A stretch of 64,000 bases of DNA from Alicyclobacillus acidiphilus NBRC 100859 (GTDB taxonomy: Bacteria > Bacillota > Bacilli > Alicyclobacillales > Alicyclobacillaceae): NCBI RefSeq assembly GCF_001544355.1, contig NZ_BCQI01000003.1, positions 62,001 to 126,000 on the forward strand, in the 5' to 3' direction. The position numbers and the translations under genes are program-made. Position 1 is the stretch's first letter, and each line of letters starts with the position of its first letter. The notes beneath the pieces are model-generated. The model had not been told where the DNA came from. It saw nothing but the letters and a program-made list of their open reading frames with translations, and made no database searches. This document shows positions 18,106-26,008 of the stretch, piece by piece.

Positions 18106-18975
18106 TTGCAATTACCGAGGCCTTTATCGATTCGAGAAGTGTTTCAAGCCGGGCTCGTCGTGTTTCGCCACCGTTTCCGGACGCTCATTGGCGCGTCCTT
18201 GCTTGTGCTCGCACCGTATCTGCTGGCGAGCGCATATATCCGCATTCGCTTTCTGACATTTTCGGACAACGATGTGGAATCCACGCTCAAGCAGCTGGAA
18301 CATGCGACGACCTTGTCGCAATACCTTCGCGCGATGCCTCCGGGCAGCGCGGCGTGGATCGCGCTGCTCGTTCTTTTGTACATATTCCTGGTGATTCCGC
18401 TTTTCTTTGGTATCGTCGTCCACGTGACCTCGCAACACGTCACGAAACGCAGTGACGTGACGTTGGCGGAAGCGGGCAACGTCTCGTTTCGCCGCCTGCT
18501 GCCGAGCGTCGTAACGATGGTCTTGGCATGCTTGCTCTTCGTTTTGGCAATGCTCCTATACTGGTTTGTCCTTGGTTTGATGGTGTCGCTGCTGTCGGCC
18601 GTCTTAGCGCCACTCGCCGATGTCGTCGGCGTCATCGGCAGCCTGGCGTTTCTCGTCGGCTTGCTCTGGTTTGCTGTACGAGCCGTCTATCTGCCCGCTA
18701 TCGTGACGGAAGAAGGCTTGTCGTTCGTTCGTGCGGTCATCCGTTGTTGGCGGATGACGGCGGGCCAAACTGCACGCTTGGTGGGATTTTCAATCTTTTT
18801 GACGTTCTTCTTAAGTATTGCCCAAACGCTGTTGACCGTGATTGGCGACATCCTGTTCGCGACGGAGGGAGGGCAGTTGCTTGTAACGGTATTGGTTGGC
18901 CTTTTGATCACGCCGTTCGCGTATGTCTGTCTATCCGTCATGTATCTCGATTTGCGAACGAGGCGCACGGATTGA
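18106..18975 (+). CDS. Polytopic membrane protein of unknown function
   Basis: A 289-residue protein with about six hydrophobic helices (first at about 25-45) and short loops. The overall pattern, with paired long helices and a final MYLDLRTRR, resembles the glycerophosphodiester phosphodiesterase membrane-domain group and related uncharacterised proteins of Bacillota, but no catalytic motif is present. The TTG at 18106 has AGGAGG 8 bases upstream. The next gene follows after 13 bases, so the two are probably co-transcribed. Confidence 0.7.
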   Translation: MQLPRPLSIREVFQAGLVVFRHRFRTLIGASLLVLAPYLLASAYIRIRFLTFSDNDVESTLKQLEHATTLSQYLRAMPPGSAAWIALLVLLYIFLVIPLFFGIVVHVTSQHVTKRSDVTLAEAGNVSFRRLLPSVVTMVLACLLFVLAMLLYWFVLGLMVSLLSAVLAPLADVVGVIGSLAFLVGLLWFAVRAVYLPAIVTEEGLSFVRAVIRCWRMTAGQTARLVGFSIFLTFFLSIAQTLLTVIGDILFATEGGQLLVTVLVGLLITPFAYVCLSVMYLDLRTRRTD

Positions 18976-18988
18976 GGTGAAGTGTTCA

Positions 18989-20461
18989 TTGCAGAAAATT
19001 GAACGAGTGTTCCGCGTCGAAGTGTTGATTCTTCTTGTCTGGTGCCTCTATTTCGCCGTACGCGCACTGGCGCCGCTCAGCGATCCCGATACGCCATGGC
19101 ATCTTGCCACTGGAGAATATATCCTTGTCCATCACCAAATTCCCACGACGGATCCGTTTTCGTGGTCGATGCGCGGACAACCCTGGGTCACGCAGGAGTG
19201 GTTGTTCGAAGTCGTCTTGGCGTGGCTGGCCAACCACTTTGGCTTTTCCGGCATATGGGGTCTTACGGTCATCTTGCAAACGGTCACGGTCCTGGTCGTT
19301 TACCGCCTGTGCTCGTCGCTCTCCAGCGGACAGCGGGTCTTTTCTGCCCTCGCGGCAGTGATTGCGATCGCGGCCGGCATGGCTTTTTGGGTCGTCAGGC
19401 CGCAAATGGTTTCGTACATGATGTTCGCCATCTTCCTGCTCATTCTGCGCCGCGTTCGCGAAGGGCGCGTGTACTATCTCTTGTTCGTACCGCCGCTTGT
19501 CCTCATCTGGGCGAACGCGCACGCTTCCGTCTCGATTGGCATCCTGATGCTGTTGTTCGAAGTCGCGGTGTCTTTCGTGCCAACGATTGGGCGCTTGCAG
19601 GCCGTTCCACTGCCGAACCGGACGCGCGTCTGCCTGGTGCTCACGGCTGTTGTCTCGGTTGCCTTGGGCTTGCTCAATCCGAATCACGTCCACGAGTTTA
19701 CATACGCCCTGCTCTCAAACAACAGTTTGATGACCAATTCCATCAACGAATGGCACTCTCCCAACTTCCATTCAGACTACTACAAATACGGCGTCATACC
19801 GTTTCTCGCAGGCGTTCTCCTAATCACCATTCTGCGTTATCGCCCCGTGCCCATCCAATACGTGCTGTATTTCGGCGGTTGTTTCGCGATCACGCTCGTG
19901 TACCAGCGCTTCATGCCGTATCTGGCCATTGCTGGGGCGCCACTTCTCGCCAGCATGACCTTCGACTGGCTTCGTGTCTTGCTGCGCCCATCACGACCGT
20001 TTCGCTACGTCTGCGCCATCCTCATGCTGGGGGCCGTCGTCGATTTCGCCACGAAGGTTCCACAAGTGCAAGGTTCCGTGGAATCGCATATGAACGCGGG
20101 CGCGTATCCGGTGAACGCGGTAAATTACTTGATTGAACATCAAGTTCCTGGGCCGCTGCTCAACGCGTACGATTTCGGAGGCTATTTGATTTACCGAGGT
20201 GTGCCGACGTTCGTGGATGGACGAACCGACATCTTCCTTCAAAGCAGCGTCTTCCAGGATTACATGGATCTGCAAAACTTGGCTTGGGACGCACCGTATC
20301 TGTTGACCAAGTACAACTTTCAGTCGGCCATCCTGCCACCGGGGTACGCCCTCAGCGTGTATCTGTTGAACAATCCGGACTGGACGGTCGTATACCAAGG
20401 AACGCAGGCGGACGTCTTCGTGAAGAAACACACCGCGTCCACCTCGTCCGCGCCCTTGTGA
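18989..20461 (+). CDS. Polytopic membrane protein, GT-C glycosyltransferase-like
   Basis: About 490 residues with 9-11 hydrophobic helices. Near the N-terminus, just after the first helix, is SDPDTPWHLATGEYI followed by a second acidic/Trp block (WVTQEWLFE). An acidic motif in the first external loop is the hallmark of GT-C enzymes that use lipid-linked sugars. The last 110 residues are soluble, including GGYLIYRG and VDGRTDIF, which also occur in such families. The start is uncertain: TTG at 18989 fits GAGGTGA upstream, and GTG at 18977 is also possible. It could equally be a non-catalytic membrane protein of this group. Confidence 0.62.
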   Translation: MQKIERVFRVEVLILLVWCLYFAVRALAPLSDPDTPWHLATGEYILVHHQIPTTDPFSWSMRGQPWVTQEWLFEVVLAWLANHFGFSGIWGLTVILQTVTVLVVYRLCSSLSSGQRVFSALAAVIAIAAGMAFWVVRPQMVSYMMFAIFLLILRRVREGRVYYLLFVPPLVLIWANAHASVSIGILMLLFEVAVSFVPTIGRLQAVPLPNRTRVCLVLTAVVSVALGLLNPNHVHEFTYALLSNNSLMTNSINEWHSPNFHSDYYKYGVIPFLAGVLLITILRYRPVPIQYVLYFGGCFAITLVYQRFMPYLAIAGAPLLASMTFDWLRVLLRPSRPFRYVCAILMLGAVVDFATKVPQVQGSVESHMNAGAYPVNAVNYLIEHQVPGPLLNAYDFGGYLIYRGVPTFVDGRTDIFLQSSVFQDYMDLQNLAWDAPYLLTKYNFQSAILPPGYALSVYLLNNPDWTVVYQGTQADVFVKKHTASTSSAPL

Positions 20462-20501
20462 ATGTTGCGGGATTCCGCATTCGCAATAGGCTTCTCCCTA
20501 G

Positions 20502-20510
20502 CATAGGCTA
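20502..20510 (+). promoter_or_regulatory. Possible sigma-K/E-type -10 element of the cortex hydrolase gene
   Basis: CATAGGCTA matches the sigma-K -10 pattern CATAnnnTA and lies 35 bases upstream of the ATG at 20545. The -35 side (about 20480-20486) is not convincing. It fits a mother-cell-expressed spore gene, but this is tentative. Confidence 0.3.
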
Positions 20511-20544
20511 CAACGACCTATCTCACAGGGAGGCTTTAGAGACC

Positions 20545-21441
20545 ATGCGAATTCATCGCGTTCGCCAAGGTGAGTCGCTATCGCAGATAGCGGCCACGTA
20601 TGGCGTGTCAGTTCGGGATTTGATCAGGTATAACGAGTTGCCCTCGCGCAGCGAGATCGTGCCTGGCCTCGCGTTGCTTGTGCCGAAGGGCGATCCGTTG
20701 GCGGTTCAGGCGTACACCATTCAGACCGGGGACACCGTTGAATCCATCTCCCAAAAATTCGGCATTTCTCCTGCAGTATTCAGCAATTGGACGGGTTACT
20801 CGACCACCGCGGCCACGCTTCCGGTGGGCTCACGCGTATACCTGCCCGTTCGCCGCACGAGTCTGAAGACCATTGAGGTAAACGGCTATCTCCTGCCATC
20901 GGGCACGGACAGCGACAGGGAAATTTTGCAGGACGTATCGCAAATGACCTATTTCTGTTCATTCAGCTATCAGGTGAGAGCCGATGGGAGTCTCGTGGCC
21001 CCGAGAGACGACATCGCCCTGGCTGCGGCGAAGCAGGCGCGGATCCAACCACTGATGACGATGACCAACTTTGACGGCAACAACTTCAACACCACCCTCG
21101 CGCATACGATTTTGGCCAACGATTCGCTTCGGCGCCGCGTGATCGACAACGTGCTCTCGACGTGTACCGCGAAAGGATTTGGCGGCGTCAACGTCGACTT
21201 CGAACACATGCAGCCTTCGGATCGCCCGCTGTACAACGCGTTTATCGCCCAACTGCGCGACGCGCTGCACGCGCGGAATTTGACCGTTTCCATCGCGATG
21301 GGCCCGAAAACAGGAGACAATCCGAATCAGTCGTGGATGGGCGCGTTCGATTACAGGACGTTGGGAGAAGAAGTGGACTTCCTGATGCTGATGACTTACG
21401 AGTGGGGGTGGGTCGGAGGACCTCCTCCAACCCGCGTTTGA
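20545..21441 (+). pseudogene. sleL: Spore cortex hydrolase (LysM-LysM-GH18, SleL/YaaH-like), 5' part, interrupted
   Basis: Residues 1-46 and about 52-97 are two LysM peptidoglycan-binding repeats (HRVRQGESLSQIAATYGV; YTIQTGDTVESISQKFGI). From about residue 100 a GH18 TIM barrel begins, with the catalytic-strand motif GVNVDFEHM that carries the acid Glu. The family (B. subtilis YaaH, Bacillus SleL) cleaves cortex fragments with muramic-delta-lactam during germination and is made in the mother cell. The barrel breaks off after WGWVGGPP at 21425, and 13 bases of foreign sequence lead to a stop after 298 residues. The rest of the barrel is found in frame at 34978-35389. Joining the two gives 430 residues, the YaaH length (427). 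GGGAGG precedes the ATG. Confidence 0.93.
21414..21425 (+). other. Left attachment site core (attL)
   Basis: CGGAGGACCTCC marks the exact point where the GH18 reading frame stops matching its family. The same 12 bases recur at 34966-34977, in the same codon register, at the right end of the element. The core is almost palindromic (GGAGG-A-CCTCC), as expected for a serine recombinase crossover site. Confidence 0.88.
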
Positions 21442-21471
21442 CTACAACTTGCGTGGACTGCTCGCGGACGT

Positions 21472-22104
21472 TCACATCACGCGTAGACGTGAATGCCGCG
21501 CACCTTGTTGGATTGGACCGAATCGGAACAGTTTCGCGGCAAGCGTCGTCAAGGGAAGAACCAGCTTCGAGAATTTCCATGTTATTTTCGAAGCGATCAC
21601 GCCAATCACCATGCCCGCAATCACATCGGTTGGGTAGTGGACGCCAACGTACACTCTTGCAAACATGACGATCACAGCGACGACTGTAAATGTCCAGCTT
21701 ATCCACTTTACGTTGTATCCCCATGAACCCGCCGCAAAACCGAAGCTGCCCGCTGTGTGATCACTCGGGAACGACCCATCGTGGCTGTGCGGAATCAACT
21801 GTGTGAACGTACCTTTCTGGAACACTGTGAACGGTCTGGGACGAAACCAGATGTGTCCGATGACGACGTTGATCATGAGTGCGACGATACCGGACAGCCC
21901 TGCCATGACGAGTGCGTGTCGATGTTCAAGGTCTCGCTTTGGCAGTGCAAACCATGCCATCACAAACAGGACGGCATAGATTTCAAGGGCGTCTTTGGCG
22001 AAAAAGATCATGACGTGGTCAAACAGCGAATGATGTCCAGCCATACCGTTGATGAGATGATACACCGTCGTGTCAAAAGGATTGAGGAAAGCTCCGCGAA
22101 TCAT
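21472..22104 (-). CDS. PAP2-family phosphatase, BcrC-like undecaprenyl pyrophosphate phosphatase
   Basis: A 210-residue protein with about five membrane helices. The PAP2 motifs are IWFRPRPF (motif 1), GSFPSDHTAG (motif 2, catalytic His) and RVYVGVHYPTDVIAG (motif 3, nucleophile His). This is the BcrC arrangement; these enzymes dephosphorylate undecaprenyl pyrophosphate outside the membrane and give bacitracin resistance. It ends 47 bases inside the left end of the element. Its promoter (22143-22168) shares an ECF-type motif with the divergent DedA gene, so the two are probably co-induced. Another PAP2 lipid phosphatase role is possible. Confidence 0.85.
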   Translation of the reverse strand: MIRGAFLNPFDTTVYHLINGMAGHHSLFDHVMIFFAKDALEIYAVLFVMAWFALPKRDLEHRHALVMAGLSGIVALMINVVIGHIWFRPRPFTVFQKGTFTQLIPHSHDGSFPSDHTAGSFGFAAGSWGYNVKWISWTFTVVAVIVMFARVYVGVHYPTDVIAGMVIGVIASKITWKFSKLVLPLTTLAAKLFRFGPIQQGARHSRLRVM

Positions 22105-22142
22105 GCATATATCCCCGCTTTCTGTCTGATAACACCCTTATA

Positions 22143-22168
22143 GACAGTCGATGGTGTGAAAAAGTTCA
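22143..22168 (-). promoter_or_regulatory. ECF-sigma-type promoter of the PAP2 gene
   Basis: On the minus strand TGAACTTTTT (22168-22159) is followed by TGTCTATA, with 16 bases between TGAACT and TGTC. The divergent DedA promoter has the same elements at the same spacing. It lies about 40 bases upstream of the PAP2 start. Confidence 0.6.
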
Positions 22169-22230
22169 TCTGAAATTTTGTAATGGAGAAATGCAATCCT
22201 ACGAAAACGAACGTAAAGCTTGCGGTTGGG

Positions 22231-22256
22231 TGAACTTTTTGACTGGACCCATCGTC
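22231..22256 (+). promoter_or_regulatory. ECF-sigma-type promoter of dedA and the sigma factor operon
   Basis: TGAACTTTTT (22231-22240) and CGTCCATA (22253-22260) are separated by 16 bases counted from TGAACT to CGTC. The -10 CGTC is the classical ECF form. The transcript would run through dedA, the sigma factor, the anti-sigma and the membrane protein, giving autoregulation. Confidence 0.62.
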
Positions 22257-22317
22257 CATATAGACAGCAACGAGTACTAGCCACGACTATCCGCGCGTTT
22301 CACGAGGAGGAGCTCCA

Positions 22318-22917
22318 TTGCACGTAAATATACACATGATGCTGCAGCATTACGGGTACTTCGGCGTGTTTTTTATTTTGATGATCGAGATGATTGGTAT
22401 ACCATTCCCAGCCGAAACGACACTCACGATATCCGGCTTCGAGTGGGCGAGTGGGGCGTTTCGATTGGTTCCACTCTTGTTCAGTGCGGCCCTCGGGAAC
22501 ATGGTGGGTTCCACGATCGCGTTTTTCATCGGACGAACACTGGGCCGCCCCGTCGTTGTCCAGTTTGGAAAATACGTTGGAATTACGGAGGCGCGTTTGG
22601 ACAAGGCGAACCTGTTGTTCCATAAGTACCAGAGTTGGATCGTCGTGATCGGAAAGTTTATCGCCGGCGTACGCGTGTTGATTCCGTATCTCGCCGGAAT
22701 CAACAGAATGAACTTTGCCTTGTTTTCCATCTGGAACGCTGTCAGCGCCTTTGTCTGGGCAGGGGTGTTTATCGTTCTGGGCCGCTACATCGGTGTCGAA
22801 TGGTCAAAGTACCATCAAACGCTGCACCAGTACTTGGTGCCGGGCATTTTTGTGCTTGTCATTGCGATGGGTGTCGCGATCGCGCTGAAAGCAAGAGGCA
22901 AAAAGGGGGCTCATTAG
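22318..22917 (+). CDS. DedA-family membrane protein (possible undecaprenyl-phosphate translocase)
   Basis: A 199-residue membrane protein of the DedA/VTT family. The signatures are the re-entrant EMIGIPFPAETTLTISGF near residue 20, GRTLGRPVV, and GKFIAGVRVLIPYLAGINRM with the conserved Arg. DedA proteins such as UptA recycle undecaprenyl phosphate across the membrane. The divergent neighbour is a BcrC-like phosphatase that makes the same lipid, and both promoters match, which supports that substrate here. The start is TTG with GAGGAGGAG 7 bases upstream. The sigma factor gene follows after 72 bases. Confidence 0.85.
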   Translation: MHVNIHMMLQHYGYFGVFFILMIEMIGIPFPAETTLTISGFEWASGAFRLVPLLFSAALGNMVGSTIAFFIGRTLGRPVVVQFGKYVGITEARLDKANLLFHKYQSWIVVIGKFIAGVRVLIPYLAGINRMNFALFSIWNAVSAFVWAGVFIVLGRYIGVEWSKYHQTLHQYLVPGIFVLVIAMGVAIALKARGKKGAH

Positions 22918-22927
22918 TTCGCCCCCT
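22904..22927. repeat. Hairpin at the end of dedA
   Basis: AGGGGGC (22904-22910) pairs with GCCCCCT (22921-22927) around the dedA stop codon. No U-run follows on the plus strand, so it may only attenuate read-through into the sigma factor gene; the minus strand has a short T-run after it. Confidence 0.5.
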
Positions 22928-22989
22928 GGGCATCCGCTTTCCCGCGATTTCATTTCAGGTTACCTTCATCACTTCGGGAGGTTGATTGG

Positions 22990-23526
22990 TTGGACCAGAA
23001 CGACATCAACCTAATCCGAGCTGCGCGTAAAGGGGACACCAATGCCTTCGCGCATATCGTTGGCAATTACAAGGACTACGTGTATCGAACGGCACTGCAC
23101 ATCGTGCGGGATTGCCACGATGCCGAAGATGTCACACAAGAGGTGTTCATGAAGGCATATAAGGCCCTGCGGAAACTCAAGGATGAGCGGACATTTCCAG
23201 CGTGGCTGGCTCAAATCGCGACACGGACTTCGCTGGATTGGCTTAAATCCAAGCGCCGCCACCCAACCACGGATTGGGAGTCGGAGGAGGAAATTCGCGG
23301 CGACACGGGCGTGATGGCCGTTACGACCATCGAGGTGGACCAAGCCTTGGCAAGTTTAAGCGAGGAGCACCGTGTGGTGACCCTGTTGCGAGCCGTGTAC
23401 GGATTCGAGTACGAAGAAATTGCGAACATTCTCGATATCCCCATTGGAACGGTCCGATCCCGACTGCATCACGCGAGACTGCAGCTGCGGCAATATCTGA
23501 AAGAAGAAAGGGGAGATGAGCGATGA
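22990..23526 (+). CDS. ECF-family RNA polymerase sigma factor
   Basis: A 178-residue sigma-70 family protein with only regions 2 and 4. Region 2 shows DAEDVTQEVFMKAYKAL, and region 4 LSEEHRVVTLLRAVYGFEYEEIANILDIPIGTVRSRLHHAR. The start is TTG with GGGAGG upstream. Its stop overlaps the anti-sigma ATG by 4 bases (ATGA). By position it is expected to read the TGAACTTTTT...CGTC promoters in front of dedA and the PAP2 gene. The size, the partner and the lipid-recycling targets resemble SigM/SigW-type envelope stress systems. Confidence 0.93.
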   Translation: MDQNDINLIRAARKGDTNAFAHIVGNYKDYVYRTALHIVRDCHDAEDVTQEVFMKAYKALRKLKDERTFPAWLAQIATRTSLDWLKSKRRHPTTDWESEEEIRGDTGVMAVTTIEVDQALASLSEEHRVVTLLRAVYGFEYEEIANILDIPIGTVRSRLHHARLQLRQYLKEERGDER

Positions 23527-24026
23527 ATTGTCACGAGGTCCGTCCGATGTTCACGGCCTATATCGACGGAGCACTCTCACCAGGGGAGTACGACACGGTT
23601 GCCCGTCACGTCGCCGGATGTCCGTCGTGCCAGGCGCTGTTGGCAGAATTGGAGGAGACAACGTTCGTCTTGGTCGATTTGGTGGAATCAACGACCGCCC
23701 CTATGGATATCGAACAACGCGTCATGGCGGAAATCCAAGCATTGAATCAGACGCGCCAAGCCAATCGGCTCTCCCTTGTGCCAGCGATTGCGGGGATATT
23801 GGGTTTCGCGATCATCGCCGCCATCCTCCTCTCTCCAGCGGGGATGATCATTCGAGTCACGTTCCGGTTGCTGTATCGGGCATCCGGCGGGATCGCAACA
23901 GTACCTGTGCTGCTCGGTCACTGGTGGGTCATCGTCTTCGCGATCTCAGCCTTGATGCTCATCTGGTTTTCCGTTGCCGCGGTATTGCGATTACTCCGTT
24001 CCGTCCAAAGTGAGGTCCTGCTATGA
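23523..24026 (+). CDS. Zinc-binding anti-sigma factor
   Basis: A 167-residue protein starting MNCHEVRPMFTAYIDG, with the zf-HC2/ZAS pattern HVAGCPSC (His, then Cys-X2-Cys about residues 28-36, with Cys3 upstream). This region normally grips its sigma factor. Two membrane helices follow at about 85-105 and 130-152. It overlaps the sigma gene by 4 bases and the next gene by 4 bases, so all three are translationally coupled. The signal that releases the sigma factor is unknown; the third protein may contribute. Confidence 0.9.
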   Translation: MNCHEVRPMFTAYIDGALSPGEYDTVARHVAGCPSCQALLAELEETTFVLVDLVESTTAPMDIEQRVMAEIQALNQTRQANRLSLVPAIAGILGFAIIAAILLSPAGMIIRVTFRLLYRASGGIATVPVLLGHWWVIVFAISALMLIWFSVAAVLRLLRSVQSEVLL

Positions 24027-24883
24027 AACGCTGGTGGGTATGGATCGGGATCGTCGTCGTGGTCCTCTTGATTATTGTGGTTCCGTTCGTTCACATGAGA
24101 AATGTTCTTGCGGTCAGGCAGACAGATACGCTCATCAGCCAGTCGACGACGACCATCCCAAAAGGGCAGAGCATTGCAGACGTCGTGGTACTCGGTCACA
24201 ACGTGAACGTATCAGGCAACGTCTATGAGCTCCTCTTCGTAGTGAACGGAGACATTCATCTGGGGCCGACTGCCCGCGCCGATATGGTCATCGATTTAGG
24301 CGGAACCGTTCGGGAAGCTCCCGGCGCCCACGTCAATCAGTTGTTCCACATTTCTCTCACCACACCGTTTTGGAACGGGGCCCTCGTCGGCGTTCTACTC
24401 GCAGCCATGGTTTGGGGAGGATTCTTATTCCTAAGCATTGTCATGGTCATGCTCTCGGTGATTGTGACATGGGTCCTGCGCAATCGTCTGCATGTGCCAT
24501 TGAACACCATGGATCGCTCAATACGCAAAACAGGTGTGATCGGTTTACTAACCAGCATCGGGGCGATAGCAGTCATTGCGCTGCTGTCGATCACGATCAT
24601 CGGCATCCCGCTGGCCGGCGTCTTCGCGCTCGTTTACGCCGTCGTCGGTGTCATCGGCCTCGGACTGGTCTCACTATGGTTAGGGAAATTTGCGTTTCGA
24701 AATTCCTCCACCGAGCGTCCAGCGTGGCTCATGACGTTGCTTGGCTCAAGCCTATTGGCCGCGTTCTGTAACATCCCGTTTGTTGGGCTCGTGTTGTTCG
24801 CGCTGTTCTGGTGCGTCGGCGTCGGCGTCACGACGGTGTGGGGCTGGAACGCTTGGCGAACACGGAAGTCGCGGAGAGGGTAA
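24023..24883 (+). CDS. Membrane protein with bactofilin-like extracytoplasmic domain
   Basis: A 286-residue protein: one N-terminal helix (about 5-23); a beta-rich segment with the repeating turns DVVVLGHNVNVSGNV and VVNGDIHLGPTARADM, the pattern seen in bactofilin-type right-handed beta repeats (about 50-105); then four more helices to residue 275. Membrane proteins of this type are often next to ECF sigma/anti-sigma pairs. It starts in the anti-sigma stop (ATGA) and closes the operon. I infer a role in sensing or regulating the envelope stress signal; no enzymatic motif is visible. Confidence 0.7.
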   Translation: MKRWWVWIGIVVVVLLIIVVPFVHMRNVLAVRQTDTLISQSTTTIPKGQSIADVVVLGHNVNVSGNVYELLFVVNGDIHLGPTARADMVIDLGGTVREAPGAHVNQLFHISLTTPFWNGALVGVLLAAMVWGGFLFLSIVMVMLSVIVTWVLRNRLHVPLNTMDRSIRKTGVIGLLTSIGAIAVIALLSITIIGIPLAGVFALVYAVVGVIGLGLVSLWLGKFAFRNSSTERPAWLMTLLGSSLLAAFCNIPFVGLVLFALFWCVGVGVTTVWGWNAWRTRKSRRG

Positions 24884-25160
24884 GGAGACGCGGAACGGAG
24901 CGCGGGGGCGCGGAGGCGCAGGGGCGCAGGGGCGCAGGGGCGCGGAGGCGCGGAGGCGCGGGGGCGAATAAGCGCTCGCTGGCGGCTTATTTGTGTCGAA
25001 TCGGAGGATTTGAGCCGAATAAGCGGCTGAGAGAGGCTTAATTGCCTGAAATCCTGCCATTTCGGCGGCCTCGGAGGCGAATAAGCCTTCTGTGGCCGCC
25101 TATTTTGCCTTCGATCCGGTCACTCCATCAAAATAAGCGACTGAGAGACGCTTATACGTG
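24884..25160. repeat. GC-rich tandem repeats and four hairpin repeats of the AATAAGC family
   Basis: Bases 24897-24965 are near-perfect tandem copies of a 10-base GGGGCGCAGG/GGAGGCGCGG unit. Four imperfect palindromes of the form AATAAGC...GCTTATT follow at 24967-24991, 25018-25043, 25080-25106 and 25132-25155. Related, more perfect copies lie outside the element at 46080-46268. I see no credible gene here. Confidence 0.75.
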
Positions 25161-25195
25161 TACTACCTTCATCACCACTCCGCGATCTCGCCTTG

Positions 25196-25735
25196 CGCCT
25201 TCGCGATCACGCCGCCATAGCGGAACTTTTGCCCCTTATGCGGCTGCGGCGCCATCCGCGCCGTCACGCCCGTGCCGCCATAGCGGAACTTTTGTCCCTT
25301 ATGCGGCCGCGGCGCCATCCGCGCCTTCGCGATCGCGCCGCCGTAGCGGAACTTTTGTCCCTTATGCGGCCGCGGCGCCATCCGTGCCTTCGCGATCGCG
25401 CCGCCGTAGCGGAACTTTTGCCCCTTATGCGGCCGCGGCGCCATCCGCGCCGTCACGCCCGTGCCGCCATAGCGGAACTTTTGTCCCTTATGCGGCTGCG
25501 GCGCCATCCGCGCCTTCGCGATCGTGCCGCCATAGCGGAACTTTTGTCCCTTATGCGGCCGCGGCGCCATCCGCGCCTTCGCGATCGCGCCGCCGTAGCG
25601 GAACTTTTGTCCCTTATCCGGCTGGCCGCCGCCTCGCGCCGTCACGCCCGTGCCGCCATAGCGGAACTTTTGTCCCTTATCCGGCTGGCCGCCGCCTCGC
25701 GCCAGCCCGCTCCCGCCGCTGTACAAACTCTCGTG
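25196..25735. repeat. Eight-copy 63-bp tandem repeat
   Basis: GCGGAACTTTT recurs at 25220, 25283, 25346, 25409, 25472, 25535, 25598 and 25661, exactly every 63 bases. Two variants of the flank alternate irregularly (GCCGTCACGCCCGT and GCCTTCGCGATCGC), and the last two copies have a GGCTGGCCGCCGCC variant. Since 63 is a multiple of 3, several frames on both strands stay open (for example a minus-strand 196-codon frame 25762-25172 with unit PHKGQKFRYGG). None has a clear ribosome site, and the array runs into the copZ promoter, so I treat it as non-coding minisatellite DNA. Confidence 0.8.
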
Positions 25736-25746
25736 ACCGCATTGCG

Positions 25747-25775
25747 TTGACTTGTATACCATACGGGGGTATAGT
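25747..25775 (+). promoter_or_regulatory. copZ promoter with CsoR operator
   Basis: TTGACT (25747-25752) and TATAGT (25770-25775) are 17 bases apart. In the spacer and -10 lies TATACC-ATACGGG-GGTATA (25755-25773), a close match to known CsoR operators such as the one at B. subtilis copZA. Cu(I)-free CsoR would block RNA polymerase directly. Confidence 0.88.
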
Positions 25776-25801
25776 AATTACATGAAAGGGGTGCATGGAA
25801 G

Positions 25802-26008
25802 ATGGCAACGATCACGATTCCGGTCAAGGGTATGACCTGCAGCGGCTGTGTCAATTCGGTCACCAAGGCACTCAAGGGTGTCGATGGTGTGGAGACGGTC
25901 GAAGTTAGTCTGGAAGCAAATCAGGCGACTGTGACCTATGACGAAGCCAAGGCGTCCGAAGACACGCTTAAGGAAGCCATCGAGGACGCGGGGTACGACG
26001 TGGCCTAA
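25802..26008 (+). CDS. copZ: Copper chaperone CopZ
   Basis: A 68-residue single heavy-metal-associated domain. GMTCSGC near residues 10-15 binds Cu(I) through two Cys, and the ferredoxin-like fold is evident to the last residue. It delivers Cu(I) to CopA or CsoR in the cytosol. The ATG follows GAAAGGGG at a distance of about 13 bases. It is the first gene after the CsoR-controlled promoter and belongs with csoR (26321) and copA (26625). Confidence 0.95.
   Translation: MATITIPVKGMTCSGCVNSVTKALKGVDGVETVEVSLEANQATVTYDEAKASEDTLKEAIEDAGYDVA

Noticed and set aside
22904-22927. A full terminator between dedA and the sigma factor gene.
   Set aside because: There is no U-run in the plus direction, and a shared transcript explains the sigma autoregulation better.
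25196-25735. A CRISPR array.
   Set aside because: The repeats are directly adjacent with no unique spacers, the unit is 63 bp, and no cas gene is in the window.
25042-25785. Long repeat-protein frames on both strands over the 63-bp array (247 and 185 codons plus, 196 codons minus).
   Set aside because: All stay open only because the repeat length is a multiple of 3. None has a ribosome site, and the minus frame starts inside the CsoR-controlled promoter.
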